NCBI GenBank assembly: GCA_047967505.1
Contig: CM106540.1
Origin: Dipteris shenzhenensis
Taxonomy: Eukaryota > Polypodiophyta > Polypodiopsida > Gleicheniales
Direction: 5' to 3' (one strand)
Length of the DNA: 64,000 nt
Part shown: piece after piece, positions 23,080 to 33,333 of the stretch
How positions within the stretch are numbered: position 1 is the first letter of the stretch
Layout: every line of letters starts with the position of its first letter
Notes under the pieces: generated by a model
Seen by the model: the letters and a program-made list of their open reading frames with translations, nothing else
Databases searched by the model: none
Told to the model about the DNA's origin: nothing
Translations under genes and position numbers: made by a program

Positions 23080-24250
23080 TAAATGATGCTGTTAAATCCT
23101 ATGGTAGATGGAAATCTCCTGGCTGGGAAGGTCTCACGGTGGAATTATTCTTGGCATTTTGGGATCTGCTGAAAATGCCTTTGCTGCAAATGATTAATAG
23201 TGCTTGGCAAAATCAATGTATGCCGGCTGCTTGGAAGAGGGGTTGGTTAAACTTCTTCCCAAGAAGCCCATTTGTGAGTCCTTAGCTGATTGGAGGCCCA
23301 TTACTTTGATGCTGGTAATATACAAGATCATCACCAAAATGGTGGTTGATCGGATAAAGGAATATTTACATGATGGCTTGCACCCAACATAGTATGGCTT
23401 TATTCCACAACGCCATATTACTCATAACATTGCAAATGCTTATGTTGGGATTGAGTATGCGAAGTATAGAGAGCAGGATGTGCTTATCTTGCAAGTAGAT
23501 ATTGCAAAGGCACTTGACACCATTCAATGGGACTTTATAGCTCAAACTATGCAGGCTTTGGGATTTGGTCAAAAATTGCAGCACGTTATCTTTTGGCTTT
23601 ATCATGATAGCAAAGTTGCATGCATATTATTTGGAGATTTATCAAAGCCCTGGACACTTAAATTCAGTTCGGTAAGGTTGCCCTCACAGTGCTATTTTAT
23701 ATGCTATAGCCACGCATCCAATGCTTCAATATATTGATCATTTGGTGGCAACAAATATATTACATGGGCTGGAAATTCCTGGAAGTCGCTCATTGGTTGC
23801 TCAGGCTTATGCACACTCCAAGGGATCTTTCTTACTAATGCAGGCTCTTTCTTTGTATGGATTGGGTGCTAGCCTACACATTAATTTTCAGAAATCCCGT
23901 TTGTTGTCATTGCATACCCAAGATTGGCAAAGCCTGCTATGGCCGGCGGAAATTGTTCTGCCAACTCAATTGATTCGTCATCTTGGATATACTTTAGGTT
24001 GGAGCATTACTCGCCGTAAACAAATTGACTGGGTTCTTGCTAAATTGAAGAAAACTTGGAATATTGGAAATTGACTACTTGGCCGCTGCATGTCCGACTT
24101 CGCAGTGTTCAATCTATCTTGGTGTCTTATATTCAGTTTTCTCTGCCATTGATTTTTTTCACTAAGAAGGATTTGTCTCCCTTCATGTCCACCATTATGG
24201 AAATTTTTTGGCGGTCAAAGCATGGGAAGAAAAGATTGTGGATTCTTTGA
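23080..24250 (+). pseudogene. LINE D reverse transcriptase, catalytic box lost
   Basis: KSPGWEGLTVELF, PKKPICESLADWRPITLM, FIPQRHITHNIANA and LILQVDIAKALDTIQWDFI (first catalytic Asp kept) run from about 23100 to 23570. Around 23805-23840 the sequence is AQAYAHSKGSF where plant L1s have AYADD, so both catalytic Asp residues of the box are replaced. LGYTLGWSITRRKQIDWVLAK and KLTTWPLHVRLRSVQSILVS follow. A stop at 23390 and several shifts add to the damage. Confidence 0.8.
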
Positions 24251-24959
24251 GATTGTGGAATGGAGGGTTGAATATTCTTAATATACATGTGCATATTTTA
24301 GCTCATAAAGGCAAAATGATGCTTCAATGATCAGCCTTGGGCTGCTATGATGCGTTCCTTACTCATTCACATCACCACTCCTGCATTTGGTTTTTGGCAA
24401 CCCACGCAATGGGATTTTCTTTTGGACTGCATTGAAGGCAAAATCAAAGGTTGCCCTATGGTTTCTCAGATGTTTTTTTATTGGAAGCATATTCTTTCAC
24501 ACTTGGCATGGAATGGAAGAGACTCTTTACAAGCTAACTCTTTAAGAGCTGAGAGCATTCATTAGTCACGGGCTTTCTCTACTCCCTTGGCTTTGCAGGA
24601 GCCTTGACGCTCTTATTTTCTTAAATTAAAAGGGATTTCAATTGTTGCAAATGCTATCAATGATGATGGCATTATTTTATCTTTCCCTTTGGCTGCTGCA
24701 AAATATGGTTTAGGCATGCACTATCGTCTAGTATGGCACGTCATCTCTCGAATGGTTCAGCCATTTCATCCAGTACCGACATTAGAGCTTCAAGACAAGC
24801 TTCAGGATTGGACCCTTCTTCCTTTATATTCATCTATTCGTCCTTTGAAGCTGTCTCATATCACAGTCTCTTCTTTATATAAAGTTTTGTTATCACCACC
24901 TTCAGTGTCAGACAGAGCTAATTAGATATGGGCATTGCACCGTCCGTGTAGAAAGAGAT

Positions 24960-25300
24960 TGAAGCTGATTTAGCACTCTAAGCTTCCTTTTCGCCGACAG
25001 GTTTTTTTATGGCATGTTCTGCTCGGGGTTGTACCGTCAGGACAGCTTTTATCTTACAGATGTATTGCTCCTGCTATCTGTCATCGGTGTTTAGCTCCCC
25101 AAGAATCTGTATCTCATATCTTTTGGAATTGCTCTGAGACACAGAATTTCTTGGGTATCCTTCGCGACAGATTGAGATTGAGATTCTCTCAGACTGTCTT
25201 TGGCAAGCATTTATGGTTGTTTGGGATATATCCTAAATGGCCAGATTTTGATTTGTTATTTACCTGGGTTCGCTACTAGGCAATCTGGACTCTCTAGAAA
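24960..25300 (+). pseudogene. LINE D zf-RVT-like C-terminus
   Basis: KLPFRRQVFLWHVLLGVVPSG, CIAPAICHRCLAPQESVSHI and FWNCSETQNFLGILRDRLR reproduce the zinc-binding C-terminal domain of plant LINE RTs, with Cys residues in ICHRC and FWNC. The same domain is found at 12370-12560 and 26740-26960. Internal stops are present. Confidence 0.75.
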
Positions 25301-25525
25301 GCTAGGAATCACAGAGTCTTTGGTGATCCATTCTTTTCTACGTTTTTCTTTTTCCGTCGGTCCTTGCAGCAATCGCTCTTCGATTGTTTTCAAACTCACT
25401 GCATTGATCAAGATGTATATTTGTCCTACATGGACATTTTGGCTTGATGTACTATTTTCGCTTACCAGTTTTTTTCTAGCTAGCTATCTTGTAATATAAA
25501 GCAGTCAAAGATTTCACTAAAAAAA

Positions 25526-25553
25526 TGTGTGTGTGTGTGTGTGTGTGTGTGTG
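25526..25553. repeat. (TG)14 tail of LINE D
   Basis: Fourteen TG units follow the LINE D 3' end (ttcactaaaaaaa). A second LINE D copy ends at the same sequence with (TG)28 at 27275-27330. Confidence 0.95.
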
Positions 25554-25565
25554 TTCGTTATTTGG

Positions 25566-25678
25566 AAATAGTTTTTCTTTGCTTTTGATTTCCTGTTGAG
25601 GCTCTCTGCTTTTTTGAGACCCTCATGTAAATTTTGCTGATAATATAATCATGGATTTACCCCAAAAAAAAAAAAAAA
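25566..25678 (+). mobile_element. 113-bp poly(A) retro-insertion
   Basis: A 17-bp target duplication gtgtgttcgttatttgg occurs at 25549-25565 and at 25679-25695. The insert ends in ATGGATTTACCCC followed by A15. Its AATATAATC and GAGACCCTCATG motifs are like plant L1 3' ends, so it is probably a severely 5'-truncated LINE, though a SINE cannot be excluded. Confidence 0.85.
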
Positions 25679-25695
25679 GTGTGTTCGTTATTTGG

Positions 25696-27273
25696 GCTAT
25701 CCTTTGGGTTGGTCAATTACTCGTCACCAACAAGCTGACTGGATGTTAGCAAAATTTAACAAAAAGCTTGAATATTGGAAGCTGGCAACATGGCCTTTAC
25801 ATGTCAGGTTACGCATTGTTTAATTAATTCTGATGGCCTATATTCAAATTTACTTACCTCTAATAACATTCAGCAAGGCAGAAATTTCTTCTTTTACGTC
25901 CACTATTCTGGAAACTTTTTGGCGGTCTAAACATGGCAAGAAGAGTTTGAGATAACTCTCGCTACAACATCTCTGTTCACCAAAAATGCACGAGGGGCTG
26001 AATATCCTTAACATTCAGGTGCATATTCTTTCCCACAAGGGGAAAATGATGCTGCATTTTTTACAGGGTTCTCAGCCTTGGACTGCTATGATTCGCCATC
26101 TGCTTTTACAGATCACCACTCCTACTTTTGAATATTCGCAGCCTACACAATAGGATTTTATTTTGGGTTGTGTTGATGGCAAGATCAAAGGTTGTCCTTT
26201 CGTCTCTCATATGTTACTGGATTGGAAGCATGTGCTCTCTCATTTGGAATGGCATGGACAGCATTCATTGCAAGGAAACTCTCTTAGAGCACAGAGCATA
26301 CATTGGTCAAAGGCTTTTGCCCCTCCACTGGCAGTGCAGGAGCCTCAACGCTGTTACTTCCTTAGCTTGAAGGGGATCCATTCAGTTGCAGATGTCATTC
26401 ATGATAATGGGATTCCTCTTGATTTTCCTTTGGCTGCTGCAAAATGTGGTCTTGGTATGCATTACAGATTCATATGGCAAACTATTATTGGGATGGTTCA
26501 GCCTTTTCAGCCCATTCCACCTTTAGAACTTGAGGACCGTCTCCAAGACTGAACTCTTTCTACTCCAAGGTCCTTTTGTCGCCCCTTGCGACTATCACAT
26601 ATTACTGTCTCTACTTTACAGAAGGTGCTTTTGCCTCCACCATGGGTTTCTCAAAAGGCAAATCAGCTTTGGCGAATGAATCGCACCGTCAAATGGTGGC
26701 AGAAAAGATTGAGACAGATTTGGAATTCAAAAATTGCACTTCGACAACAGGTCTTTTGGTAGCGAGTTTTATTGGGAGTTCTTCCATCTAGACAACTCTT
26801 GGCATGCAGAAATATCGCTCCAGCTGTTTGTTGTAGATGTTTGGCTCCACGAGAGTCTGTGCCTCGTCTTCTTTGGCATTGCTCCCATACTCAAGATTTT
26901 ATGGGATTCCTTAGGCAGAATTTAAGAACCAGATTTCCGAACGCTACTTTTGGAATATCTTTCTGGCTTTTTAGGATACACCCACCTAGACAAGGGTATG
27001 ATTTATTTTCACTTCGGTTCGTTAGTGGGCACCCTGGACGCTATGGAAGGACAGAAATCATAGAGTCTTTGGTGATCCAACCTTTCCACTTTTCTCTTTT
27101 ACACGCACTCTTTGCAGCAATCATTTTATGGTTGTCTGCAAACTCAGTGTAACGACTATGATGTATACTTGTCATATCTTGAAATCTTCTCTTGATGTAT
27201 TTGAGCACTTTCCCATTCTTTTGTTGGGATAGTGGCTCTGTAATATAATGCAAAAGAAATTTCACTAAAAACA

Positions 27274-27330
<57 letters not shown>
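25696..27330 (+). mobile_element. LINE D second copy, 5'-truncated
   Basis: Homology to the first copy begins at the RT segment LGYPLGWSITRHQQADWMLA (first copy near 23980) and continues through KLATWPLHVRL, a KIKGCPFVSHMLLDWKHVLS segment, the zf-RVT-like domain (about 26740-26960) and the 3' UTR to ttcactaaaaacaa plus (TG)28. It sits directly after the (TG)14 of the first copy, apart from the later 113-bp insertion. Stops at several points make it inactive. Confidence 0.85.
26163..27152 (+). pseudogene. LINE D (second copy) ORF2 C-terminal half
   Basis: Frames 26163-26552 and 26772-27152 encode the post-RT connection (DGKIKGCPFVSHMLLDWKHV, KAFAPPLAVQEPQRCYFLSL, FPLAAAKCGLGMHYRFIW) and the zf-RVT-like end (CCRCLAPRESVPRLLWHC, FMGFLRQNLRTRFPNATFG). 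A 1-nt shift and a stop separate them. It is less damaged here than in the first copy. Confidence 0.7.

Positions 27331-27350
<20 letters not shown>
27275..27350. repeat. (TG)28(AG)10 compound microsatellite
   Basis: (TG)28 spans 27275-27330 and (AG)10 spans 27331-27350. The TG part is the tail of LINE D; the AG part adjoins the 3' end of the opposite-strand LINE B, whose own 3' tail is therefore (CT)n. Confidence 0.95.
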
Positions 27351-27352
<2 letters not shown>

Positions 27353-27447
27353 ATTAACGTCCACGAAAGGCCTCGTGGGCCTATGGGACAAAGTGACACC
27401 AAAGAGAAAAACTCCTCTCTCGGTAATCTAAATTGCCCGCATAGCAT

Positions 27448-27719
27448 CTAGCTCCTCCTCCTCCACCCCACTGTGTCCTGGAGCTGACTCGAATGCATAA
27501 ACATATGTGACGTGCCACTGTCTGTGGTCAACCTCTGCATCTTGTGGTGTGATCGCCTCCTACTGCTCTCTAATCTATCGTAGCAAGGTCTCCCTGAGTC
27601 GGCGCATCTCAAGCAGGTAGAGCCCAATGCAGACCTGGTCATGGAAATGGATCAAGCGTGATAGTGAGCTCATGCCACTGCCATCTTGATAAAGGAAGTG
27701 GTATCGTCCCCGGATCTCG
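27448..27719 (-). pseudogene. LINE B ORF2 extreme C-terminus and 3' UTR
   Basis: After the insertion the minus strand reads YEIRGRYHFLYQDGSGMSSL and FHDQVCIGLYLLEMRRLRET before stops. The 3' UTR with GGCCTATGGGACAAAGTG-like sequence (plus strand 27376-27395) parallels LINE C at 32668-32690 and ends in (CT)n. Confidence 0.6.
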
Positions 27720-27721
27720 TA

Positions 27722-28296
27722 GGCAACGAGTTTCGAAATGCCAAGTTTTGAAATGGGTTTCGAGGTTTTGGAAACATTTCGGGGCAAACCTGAAACGTCT
27801 ATAAAAACGTTTCGTGCATAATAGGATATGTTTTTTTCAAAAAATATTAAAACATTTTAGATTATTACCACAAGAAGTCTAATACTTGAAAAAAATTCAT
27901 GAACATAATGCACAGACATTTGATGTATCACTTAGAACTTAAAATTGGATACTTGATACATATTACTAATTTCTAAATCAAATAATTAACAACACATCAT
28001 TGTCGATTCAAGCATCAATGGTCATATTTCAGAATTGAGAAAGATACATGGAATCATGAATCGTGATTCATGTCCGTGCTGCACTTGGACGGGCTAAAGG
28101 CAAATGTACGACTGAAGATTGATTTCAGCATACAAGCGACGTATGGGCAACGATTTGAGACGTACGAATCCAACACCAAATTAGGATTATTTGAACATTG
28201 TGGGTTCTTTGGGGGCTCCAAAACGCAAGTTTCAAAACCGAAACATTTTTGTAACGTTTCGTACGTTTCGGGCTGTCCCAAAACACGTTTCAGGCC
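27722..28296. mobile_element. 575-bp MITE-like insertion with TA duplication
   Basis: TA dinucleotides lie at 27720-27721 and 28297-28298. The insert begins GGC and ends GCC with subterminal GAAACG/CGTTTCG repeats on both sides in opposite orientation, and its interior is AT-rich without a coding frame. Removing it plus one TA restores the LINE B codons for YEIRG, as in LINE C. The TA duplication points to a mariner-like or similar DNA transposon. The inverted repeats are weak. Confidence 0.6.
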
Positions 28297-28582
28297 TACT
28301 ATGCCAGGTGCAAAGAAAGTGTACCTCTGTCTCAACCACCCCCAATTTGCATAGCGTGCAGGTCTCTCTAGATATATGTGTTGCTCTCCCTGTCTCAATC
28401 CTCAGCTGATGGGATGAAACCCGCATGATCCTCAGTGCATGTGAGACTCTTCTGTCCTCGAGATATAGGGGTCTGACAATGAATCCCTCCTCTGAGACAT
28501 TCAGGAAATTGTCACAGTAGAATTGTCTCTTGGTGGGGAGCTCTTGATCTCCCCCCCAAACCCGAGACGTGTGGAGCTGCAA
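28297..28582 (-). pseudogene. LINE B C-terminal Cys-rich domain
   Basis: The frame contains RVSSHQLRIETGRATHISRE, then CTLCKLGVVETEVHFLC, matching LINE C (CTLCDMQEVETEEHFIFRC at about 33420). The protein is cut here by the 575-bp insertion and resumes beyond it at about 27719 (YEIRGRYHF). Confidence 0.7.
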
Positions 28583-28917
28583 AAGATCTAACCGTATGAT
28601 ACGGTTAAACTCATCTCGCGGGATCGACTAAGGGAGTACAGAAAAAAACTATACTGAAAGGTGGGGAGCTTGTCTATCTGAATCATGTGTTTGGCAAACC
28701 ATGTGGATATACGTGCATACCATGTGTCCGCCCCACCCTCAGCTAGTCGTCTGGATGACTCTAGAGCCAGCCTCGGTAGTCTCCAATGGGGTAAGTCCCA
28801 GACTCTATGGCATCAATCTGTAGTGGTGTCATGGCAAGCTCTTCCTGTCATCCTAGATCCCATGGTCACATGTAGCCGCTCAAATGTCTTCCACATTGCT
28901 ATCAGTAGATCACATCC

Positions 28918-29850
28918 CTAGAAAGGTGCTACATACATGGCAGTCGGTCGCACTAGCATATCGAAAAGCCAACACTTTGTCGATGGATCATGGAAGTGTG
29001 CCTGGAAACACTGTCTCTCTAATCGGGCCAGAGCACCTCGTCCCCGCGTGAGTCGTGCTTCGGCTGCTTGTGTCATGGTGAAAAGGAATCCTGTGAAGAC
29101 TGCTCTCAAATATGTGTATGACTGCACTATCTCCACTAGCTCAGTTCGATAACTGAAACTGAGTCGTCGGATTATTGCATGTGAGGTGTTGAAGACCATA
29201 ACCTTGGTCTTCCCAAAGTTGACTGTCAAGTCTCTCTCTCACAGAAGACCTCTAGGGCCTCCAACTATCTCTGCAACCCTTCTACTGAGGATGAGATGAG
29301 GACTATATCATCAGCATATAGTGATATATGTATCATGAGATCGGCCAGTAGTGATCGTTCGCCTCTAGGCAGTCTATGAAAGAGGTGATCTCATCAATAT
29401 ACAGCCCGAAGAGAGTCGACGAGAGGGGGCAACCCTGCTTCACTTCGATCATCCTCTGTCGACCCAATCCGATAGGCTACCTGGGGCACGAACTCGGCCT
29501 CTGACTGACTCATATAGGCTCATCACCCCGCATATAAGTGTCTCATCATGCGGGTTCGTGGGACAATGTCAAAATCCTTCCGAAAGTCTACAAAGCATGT
29601 GTAGACTTTCTAGTGTGTAGACCTCACCTCCTCAATGATAGCCCTTAAAGTAAAGATGTGATCTAGGGTAGAGTATTGTCTCCAAAATCCTACCTATCCT
29701 AGTGCCCGTTGCCCCAAGCCTCTCTATGGCTATTGAGTTCCCTCTCTAGAACTAATCCATAAATCTTGGCCAAAGTGTGGCTAATCATAAGGGGCCAATT
29801 TTTCCCCGGCTTTGTGTATCGGTACAATAGTAGTGGTACTCCAAGAAGGT
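28918..29850 (-). pseudogene. LINE B reverse transcriptase (broken)
   Basis: Minus-strand shards keep the key boxes: CFVDFRKDFDIVP (motif A, near 29590), VKQGCPLSS (motif B, near 29440), ISLYADDIVLISS (YADD, near 29310), then VNFGKTKVMVFNTSHA and LERQCFQAHFHDPSTKCW in the open frame 29229-28918. Frame changes lie between each box. The YADD form contrasts with YVDD in LINE C. Confidence 0.75.
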
Positions 29851-30551
29851 GGAAATCCGTGACAAACAGCCCGGTTGAGCATCTGTGCTAGGATCGAGAC
29901 TAGGACCTCCTATCCATGTGCAAAGTGCTCCGAAGGCCCTCATGGTCCTGCACTCTCCGATTGTGTAGACGGCGAATTGCAGCCCATCTATTTAGTGTGG
30001 TGAACAGATGGCAAGATGTGGGCCTAGGCATGGAGGACATATTCGGCGGGGTTTGCATCTGGGCATCGCAGAGGAAGCATGCATACGTGTGCTACACATC
30101 TGGGTCAGAAATGGGGATAGGTGGCTTTCCCTCTGATAGAAATCCCCATCCAGTGGTCAGGTCTCCTCTCGGAGCGATCTAACAATCTCATCCATCCTAT
30201 GTGTGAGGAAAGCCCGTCTCTTATGGCACGTCAGTCGTCGATAGATCCTCTATGCTTCAAGTGGCGTCAATGACTCAAAGCTTGCCGATGTGTGAAGTGG
30301 GCTCTCGCCTCTCTGCACTCATCGTCAAACCAAGGGTTCTGAGGCATCTTCCCATCCCAGGACCGCCTGGATCAGGTCGTGGGAAAAGATCTGAGAGTAG
30401 CATCCTATACCACTAAGACAAGGGTGTCAGAGGCACTGGTGAAGTATATGTCATCTCCAAGTAGAGCCGGGAGCTCCCTAGCTAGATGGCTCATGTATAC
30501 TGGCTCAAGAGCACGGTCAAAGTAGATCTAAGTGCGTGGGGGGAGCTCTCC

Positions 30552-31395
30552 CTATGGTTGGCATGGTCGTGGTGATATGGAAGGCCAAGTATGAGTGATC
30601 AGCTCCAAGTGGGAAGGGGGGGGGGGGGTATGGCGAAGTCGTGTATCCATAAGACAGTCTAGAGGGCCTAGTAGATAGTCCACTAAACTAGATTCACCAC
30701 CATGTGGGAAGCAAGTGAGTCTCCCAAAAGATGACCATCTGTGAAGGCCATTAAAGATAATCAAGTCGTAGATTGCCCCCAACTCAAGCAGATGTCGTCA
30801 ATATCCTGTCACCAGTGGGACATCTGCATATGCCTTACTATCCCAAGCTCAGTTGCATCTAGTTCCGAGACTATATGTGGGTCTCTGTCATCGTCTGAGA
30901 AGTCAAGTAGGCCCACCTGTCTATTTCCTGTCCGTGCATTGAAATCCCCCAACAGGAGAGTGTCTCCCTGTCTGAAAAACTCAGTGATGTCATCATGGAT
31001 CGTCTCATATGGACTGTGTCCATTTGTAGTGACCTCTCGTGCATAGGATGACATGTCTGGAGGAAAGTAGCACATTGCAATGAAGATAGGCCGAGCATCT
31101 GGGAGCTGAACTCATATCCACATGTGTCGTGCATGCTCCTATCTTCGAACCATTGATATGAGTAGTCTCAATTGTGATCTGAAAAGGGCAGCCACTCCAC
31201 CGCAGCCTCAAACTCCGCTATTTCTTCTCAACTCTCTTCTGTGAGCTGATTCCCATGTGTATCCAGTCACTGTGGGCAGGCCTCGTTCCGGACTATCGTG
31301 TGTTTTGGTGTAGAAAATCATATCTCTATCATTATATGTCTCCAAAAAAACCCCTGGGTCAGACCATAATGTGCCATTACAATTTCATACTGCTA
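30552..31395 (-). pseudogene. LINE B endonuclease (broken)
   Basis: The start NCNGTLWSDPGVF (about 31375) is followed by MIFYTKTHDSPERGLPTVTG with the conserved Glu position changed to Lys. Next come MCYFPPDM, the catalytic LLGDFNARTG (family GDFN) near 30960, HDLIIFNGL-like LIIFNGLHRW and SLVDYLLG near 30690. Several frames are needed. A run of 14 G in the plus strand around 30607 has probably disrupted the C-terminus. Confidence 0.7.
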
Positions 31396-31480
31396 TTTTG
31401 AATCGAGTATATGCACACATCCTATGAGCTTGACACCGTTACAAATCTCCCTCTTCCTTCTCTTCCTTCTCTTCTTTATC

Positions 31481-31925
31481 CTACTTATCTCCTCTTTCTC
31501 GAATAATCACCCTACCATCCCTATATACAGCCGATTTCCCTACTTCCCTTATTGCCATTTCTTTTATCATACCTTCCCTACAGTGTTCCTGTTGTAGGAG
31601 TGTGAGGTCGCCATCCAGGTAGATCCTGGTTCCCTTCAAAGTCAACCTCGTGCTCATGAGGGTCTTCCTATCCATGCCTGTCCGGAATTTCAGCACTAGT
31701 GGCTTTGAGGGTGCCTCAAGTTTACCCACCCTCCAGGCTATCTCACAAGCGAGATTGACTCCCATTTTGGTGAACAGTATTTTGGCATCTCCCATTGGAG
31801 TCTCCCATCGGAAGCCCTCTCATTAAGACATTTAATGCTTTGCTCGTCTTTTTTTCCTCCTCAAGTGCTTCGAAGATAAATTCTTTTTTGGGGTGGTTGT
31901 ATCCTTTTTTACCGCATCCTTCCAT
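31481..31925 (-). pseudogene. LINE B ORF1 RRM-like C-terminal half
   Basis: KALNVLMRGLPMGDS (31925-31743 frame) is the L1 ORF1 RRM start (family ALNIRVRGIP). EAPSKPLVLKFRTGMDRKTL, KGTRIYLDGDLTLLQQEHCR and VGKSAVYRDGRVIIRERGDK (31795-31481 frame) match the RRM core and C-terminal domain. One frameshift separates them. LINE C has the equivalent segment near 48540 (SNKALNIRVRGI). Confidence 0.6.
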
Positions 31926-32457
31926 TCCAACATCTTAGCTTCCCCTTTGCTGATTTGTTGTTTAAGCTCAGCACGTGTGCCTTGCATTGTTTCATGTATG
32001 GTGGCAATGTCCTTCCTGAGAGGGCGTTTTCTGTTTTCAGCTCCTCCATTACTTTGCAATTTCCCTCCGGGGGTGCTTTCATGTCCTTTATTTGCTGCAA
32101 TTCGATCTCCAAAGCATGTACCCTGTCCTGGACCTTGTTTTTCTCACATATCCATTCACGCTTTTCCTTCTCCCATTCCTCCTTTCTGCCCCTTTCTTTC
32201 CTCCATTCCTCCTGCATTTTTCCTCCATGCTTTTTCAGTTCAGCTAGTGTTTTATCTACATGTGCCTTCTCCACAAGAAGGGCCACATAAGTAGATTCCA
32301 AGCTATCAATTTTTTCAATCAATGCAAGGCATATCTTTTGAAGGCTGGTGAGGACGTTGGACGTAGTGTTTGGATTGGTCCCTGCTGTGTAAGCTGTCAT
32401 GGCATTTTCAAGTGCTTGTTTCCCCCAAATGTCCTCCACACATGCTCGTGTAGGCAT
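31909..32457 (-). CDS. LINE B ORF1 N-terminal half (coiled coil)
   Basis: An open frame of 182 residues from the ATG at 32457. Residues 40-130 are rich in Leu, Glu and Lys with heptad-like spacing (LESTYVALLVEKAHVDKTLA, then KKHGGKMQEEWRKERGRKEE), typical of the coiled-coil trimerisation part of L1-type ORF1 proteins. Continuing frames at 32059-31832 and 31925-31743 carry on the protein after frameshifts, so the full ORF1 is broken. It would bind LINE RNA. Confidence 0.6.
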   Translation of the reverse strand: MPTRACVEDIWGKQALENAMTAYTAGTNPNTTSNVLTSLQKICLALIEKIDSLESTYVALLVEKAHVDKTLAELKKHGGKMQEEWRKERGRKEEWEKEKREWICEKNKVQDRVHALEIELQQIKDMKAPPEGNCKVMEELKTENALSGRTLPPYMKQCKAHVLSLNNKSAKGKLRCWNGRMR

Positions 32458-32603
32458 TGTGCAGAGTAAGTATCTGCCCCTGTTTATTTGCTGAGCTGTA
32501 TAATGCAGAAATAGAGAGAATCTTCACATGTTTTGTACTTTAAGAAAGCTGGTGGTTCTTTCTTGCCCTTCTTTGTTTTCAGTATCCCATTGTGTGGATT
32601 TGC

Positions 32604-32619
32604 TGATTATATTTAGTTG
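32604..32619. repeat. LINE C target-site duplication (left)
   Basis: tgattatatttagttg, matched at 50258-50274 by tgattatattttaattg (one substitution, one extra T). Confidence 0.8.
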
Positions 32620-32855
32620 AGAGAGAGAAAGAAAGAAAAAAAGAAAGTTTATTAAAGTCTTCAGAAGACCGATGGGTCTATGAGACTGTGAAAAACCTGA
32701 TACAATGAGCTGTGGTAGTGGAGCTACTAAACGAGCATCCACACCAATGCAGAATGCAAAATATGCAAAATGGCAGTGCTAAGTCCTAAGTACAACATAG
32801 TCATATATCCCGACTATATATATCAATCTCAGCATCATTGTTGGCATCATCATAA

Positions 32856-32888
32856 CCATCATCATCATCATCATCGTCGTCGTCATCA
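32856..32888. repeat. (ATC/GTC)n trinucleotide run
   Basis: About ten near-identical triplets (atc then gtc) near the end of LINE C ORF2 or in its 3' UTR. One minus frame would read poly-Asp, but a TGA precedes it in that frame, so a coding role is unproven. Confidence 0.8.
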
Positions 32889-33333
32889 ACAGGACATCAG
32901 GATGGATGAGGTTGTGGAAGTGGAGGCATGAGGTCAGCAATAGAACGTTGTGGCCCCCTCAAGGGTGCAGTCTTGGTACGTCTCCTGGTCGTAGCTCTGC
33001 ATGTAATCAAGGCCACTGTGACCCCGATCGGTCGGGCTCCGACCCTAAACAAGGAGGGGATGTCCCCAAGTGTGATCTGAGTGAGCCCTCTGTCTGAGCT
33101 GTTGGGTCACAGGCTCCGGGTCACGGTCATGTCGAGGTCTCGCCTCGTGGGGGTCTATGTGATCTGGTTGAAAGAACTCCGTGATAGAGCTCTGAGAGGT
33201 ATCAGTCGAGGGAGAAGTCTACTCATGTCTCCATGCTCAGAGTATCCTATCACGGTGTCTTTTTATCTCATAAATGAAACCAATCAAGCATCGTTGGTCT
33301 GGGTAGGAGAGGACACGGGCCAACATCCCATAA

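Larger units (their letters stand above)
20380..25553 (+). mobile_element. LINE D, longest copy
   Basis: T-rich 5' UTR, ORF1 with zinc knuckle (20569-21760), ORF2 with endonuclease (about 21832-22420), RT (about 23080-24250) and zf-RVT-like C-terminus (about 24960-25300), then a 3' UTR ending atttcactaaaaaaa followed by (TG)14. Layout and motifs are those of plant L1 LINEs. Many stops and frameshifts make it inactive. The 3' end is a TG microsatellite, not poly(A). Confidence 0.85.
27351..32603 (-). mobile_element. LINE B, alga/animal-like LINE
   Basis: On the minus strand: ORF1 (32457-31481), endonuclease (about 31395-30552), RT (about 29850-28918) and a C-terminal Cys-rich domain split by a 575-bp insertion (28582-27448). 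The element ends at the (AG)10 tract at 27350. Domain order and sequence match LINE C. ORF2 is full of stops and shifts, ORF1 less so. LINE C is inserted about 145 bp upstream of its ORF1 start. Confidence 0.8.

Noticed and set aside
27041-27447. Frames rich in His-Thr or Ser-Leu over the microsatellite
   Set aside because: Direct translation of (TG)n and (AG)n; not a protein.
31893-32294. Plus-strand hydrophobic frames
   Set aside because: Antisense of the LINE B ORF1 coiled coil.
32803-32890. Poly-Asp tail of LINE C ORF2
   Set aside because: The frame giving Asp has a TGA just upstream, so the triplet run may be non-coding.
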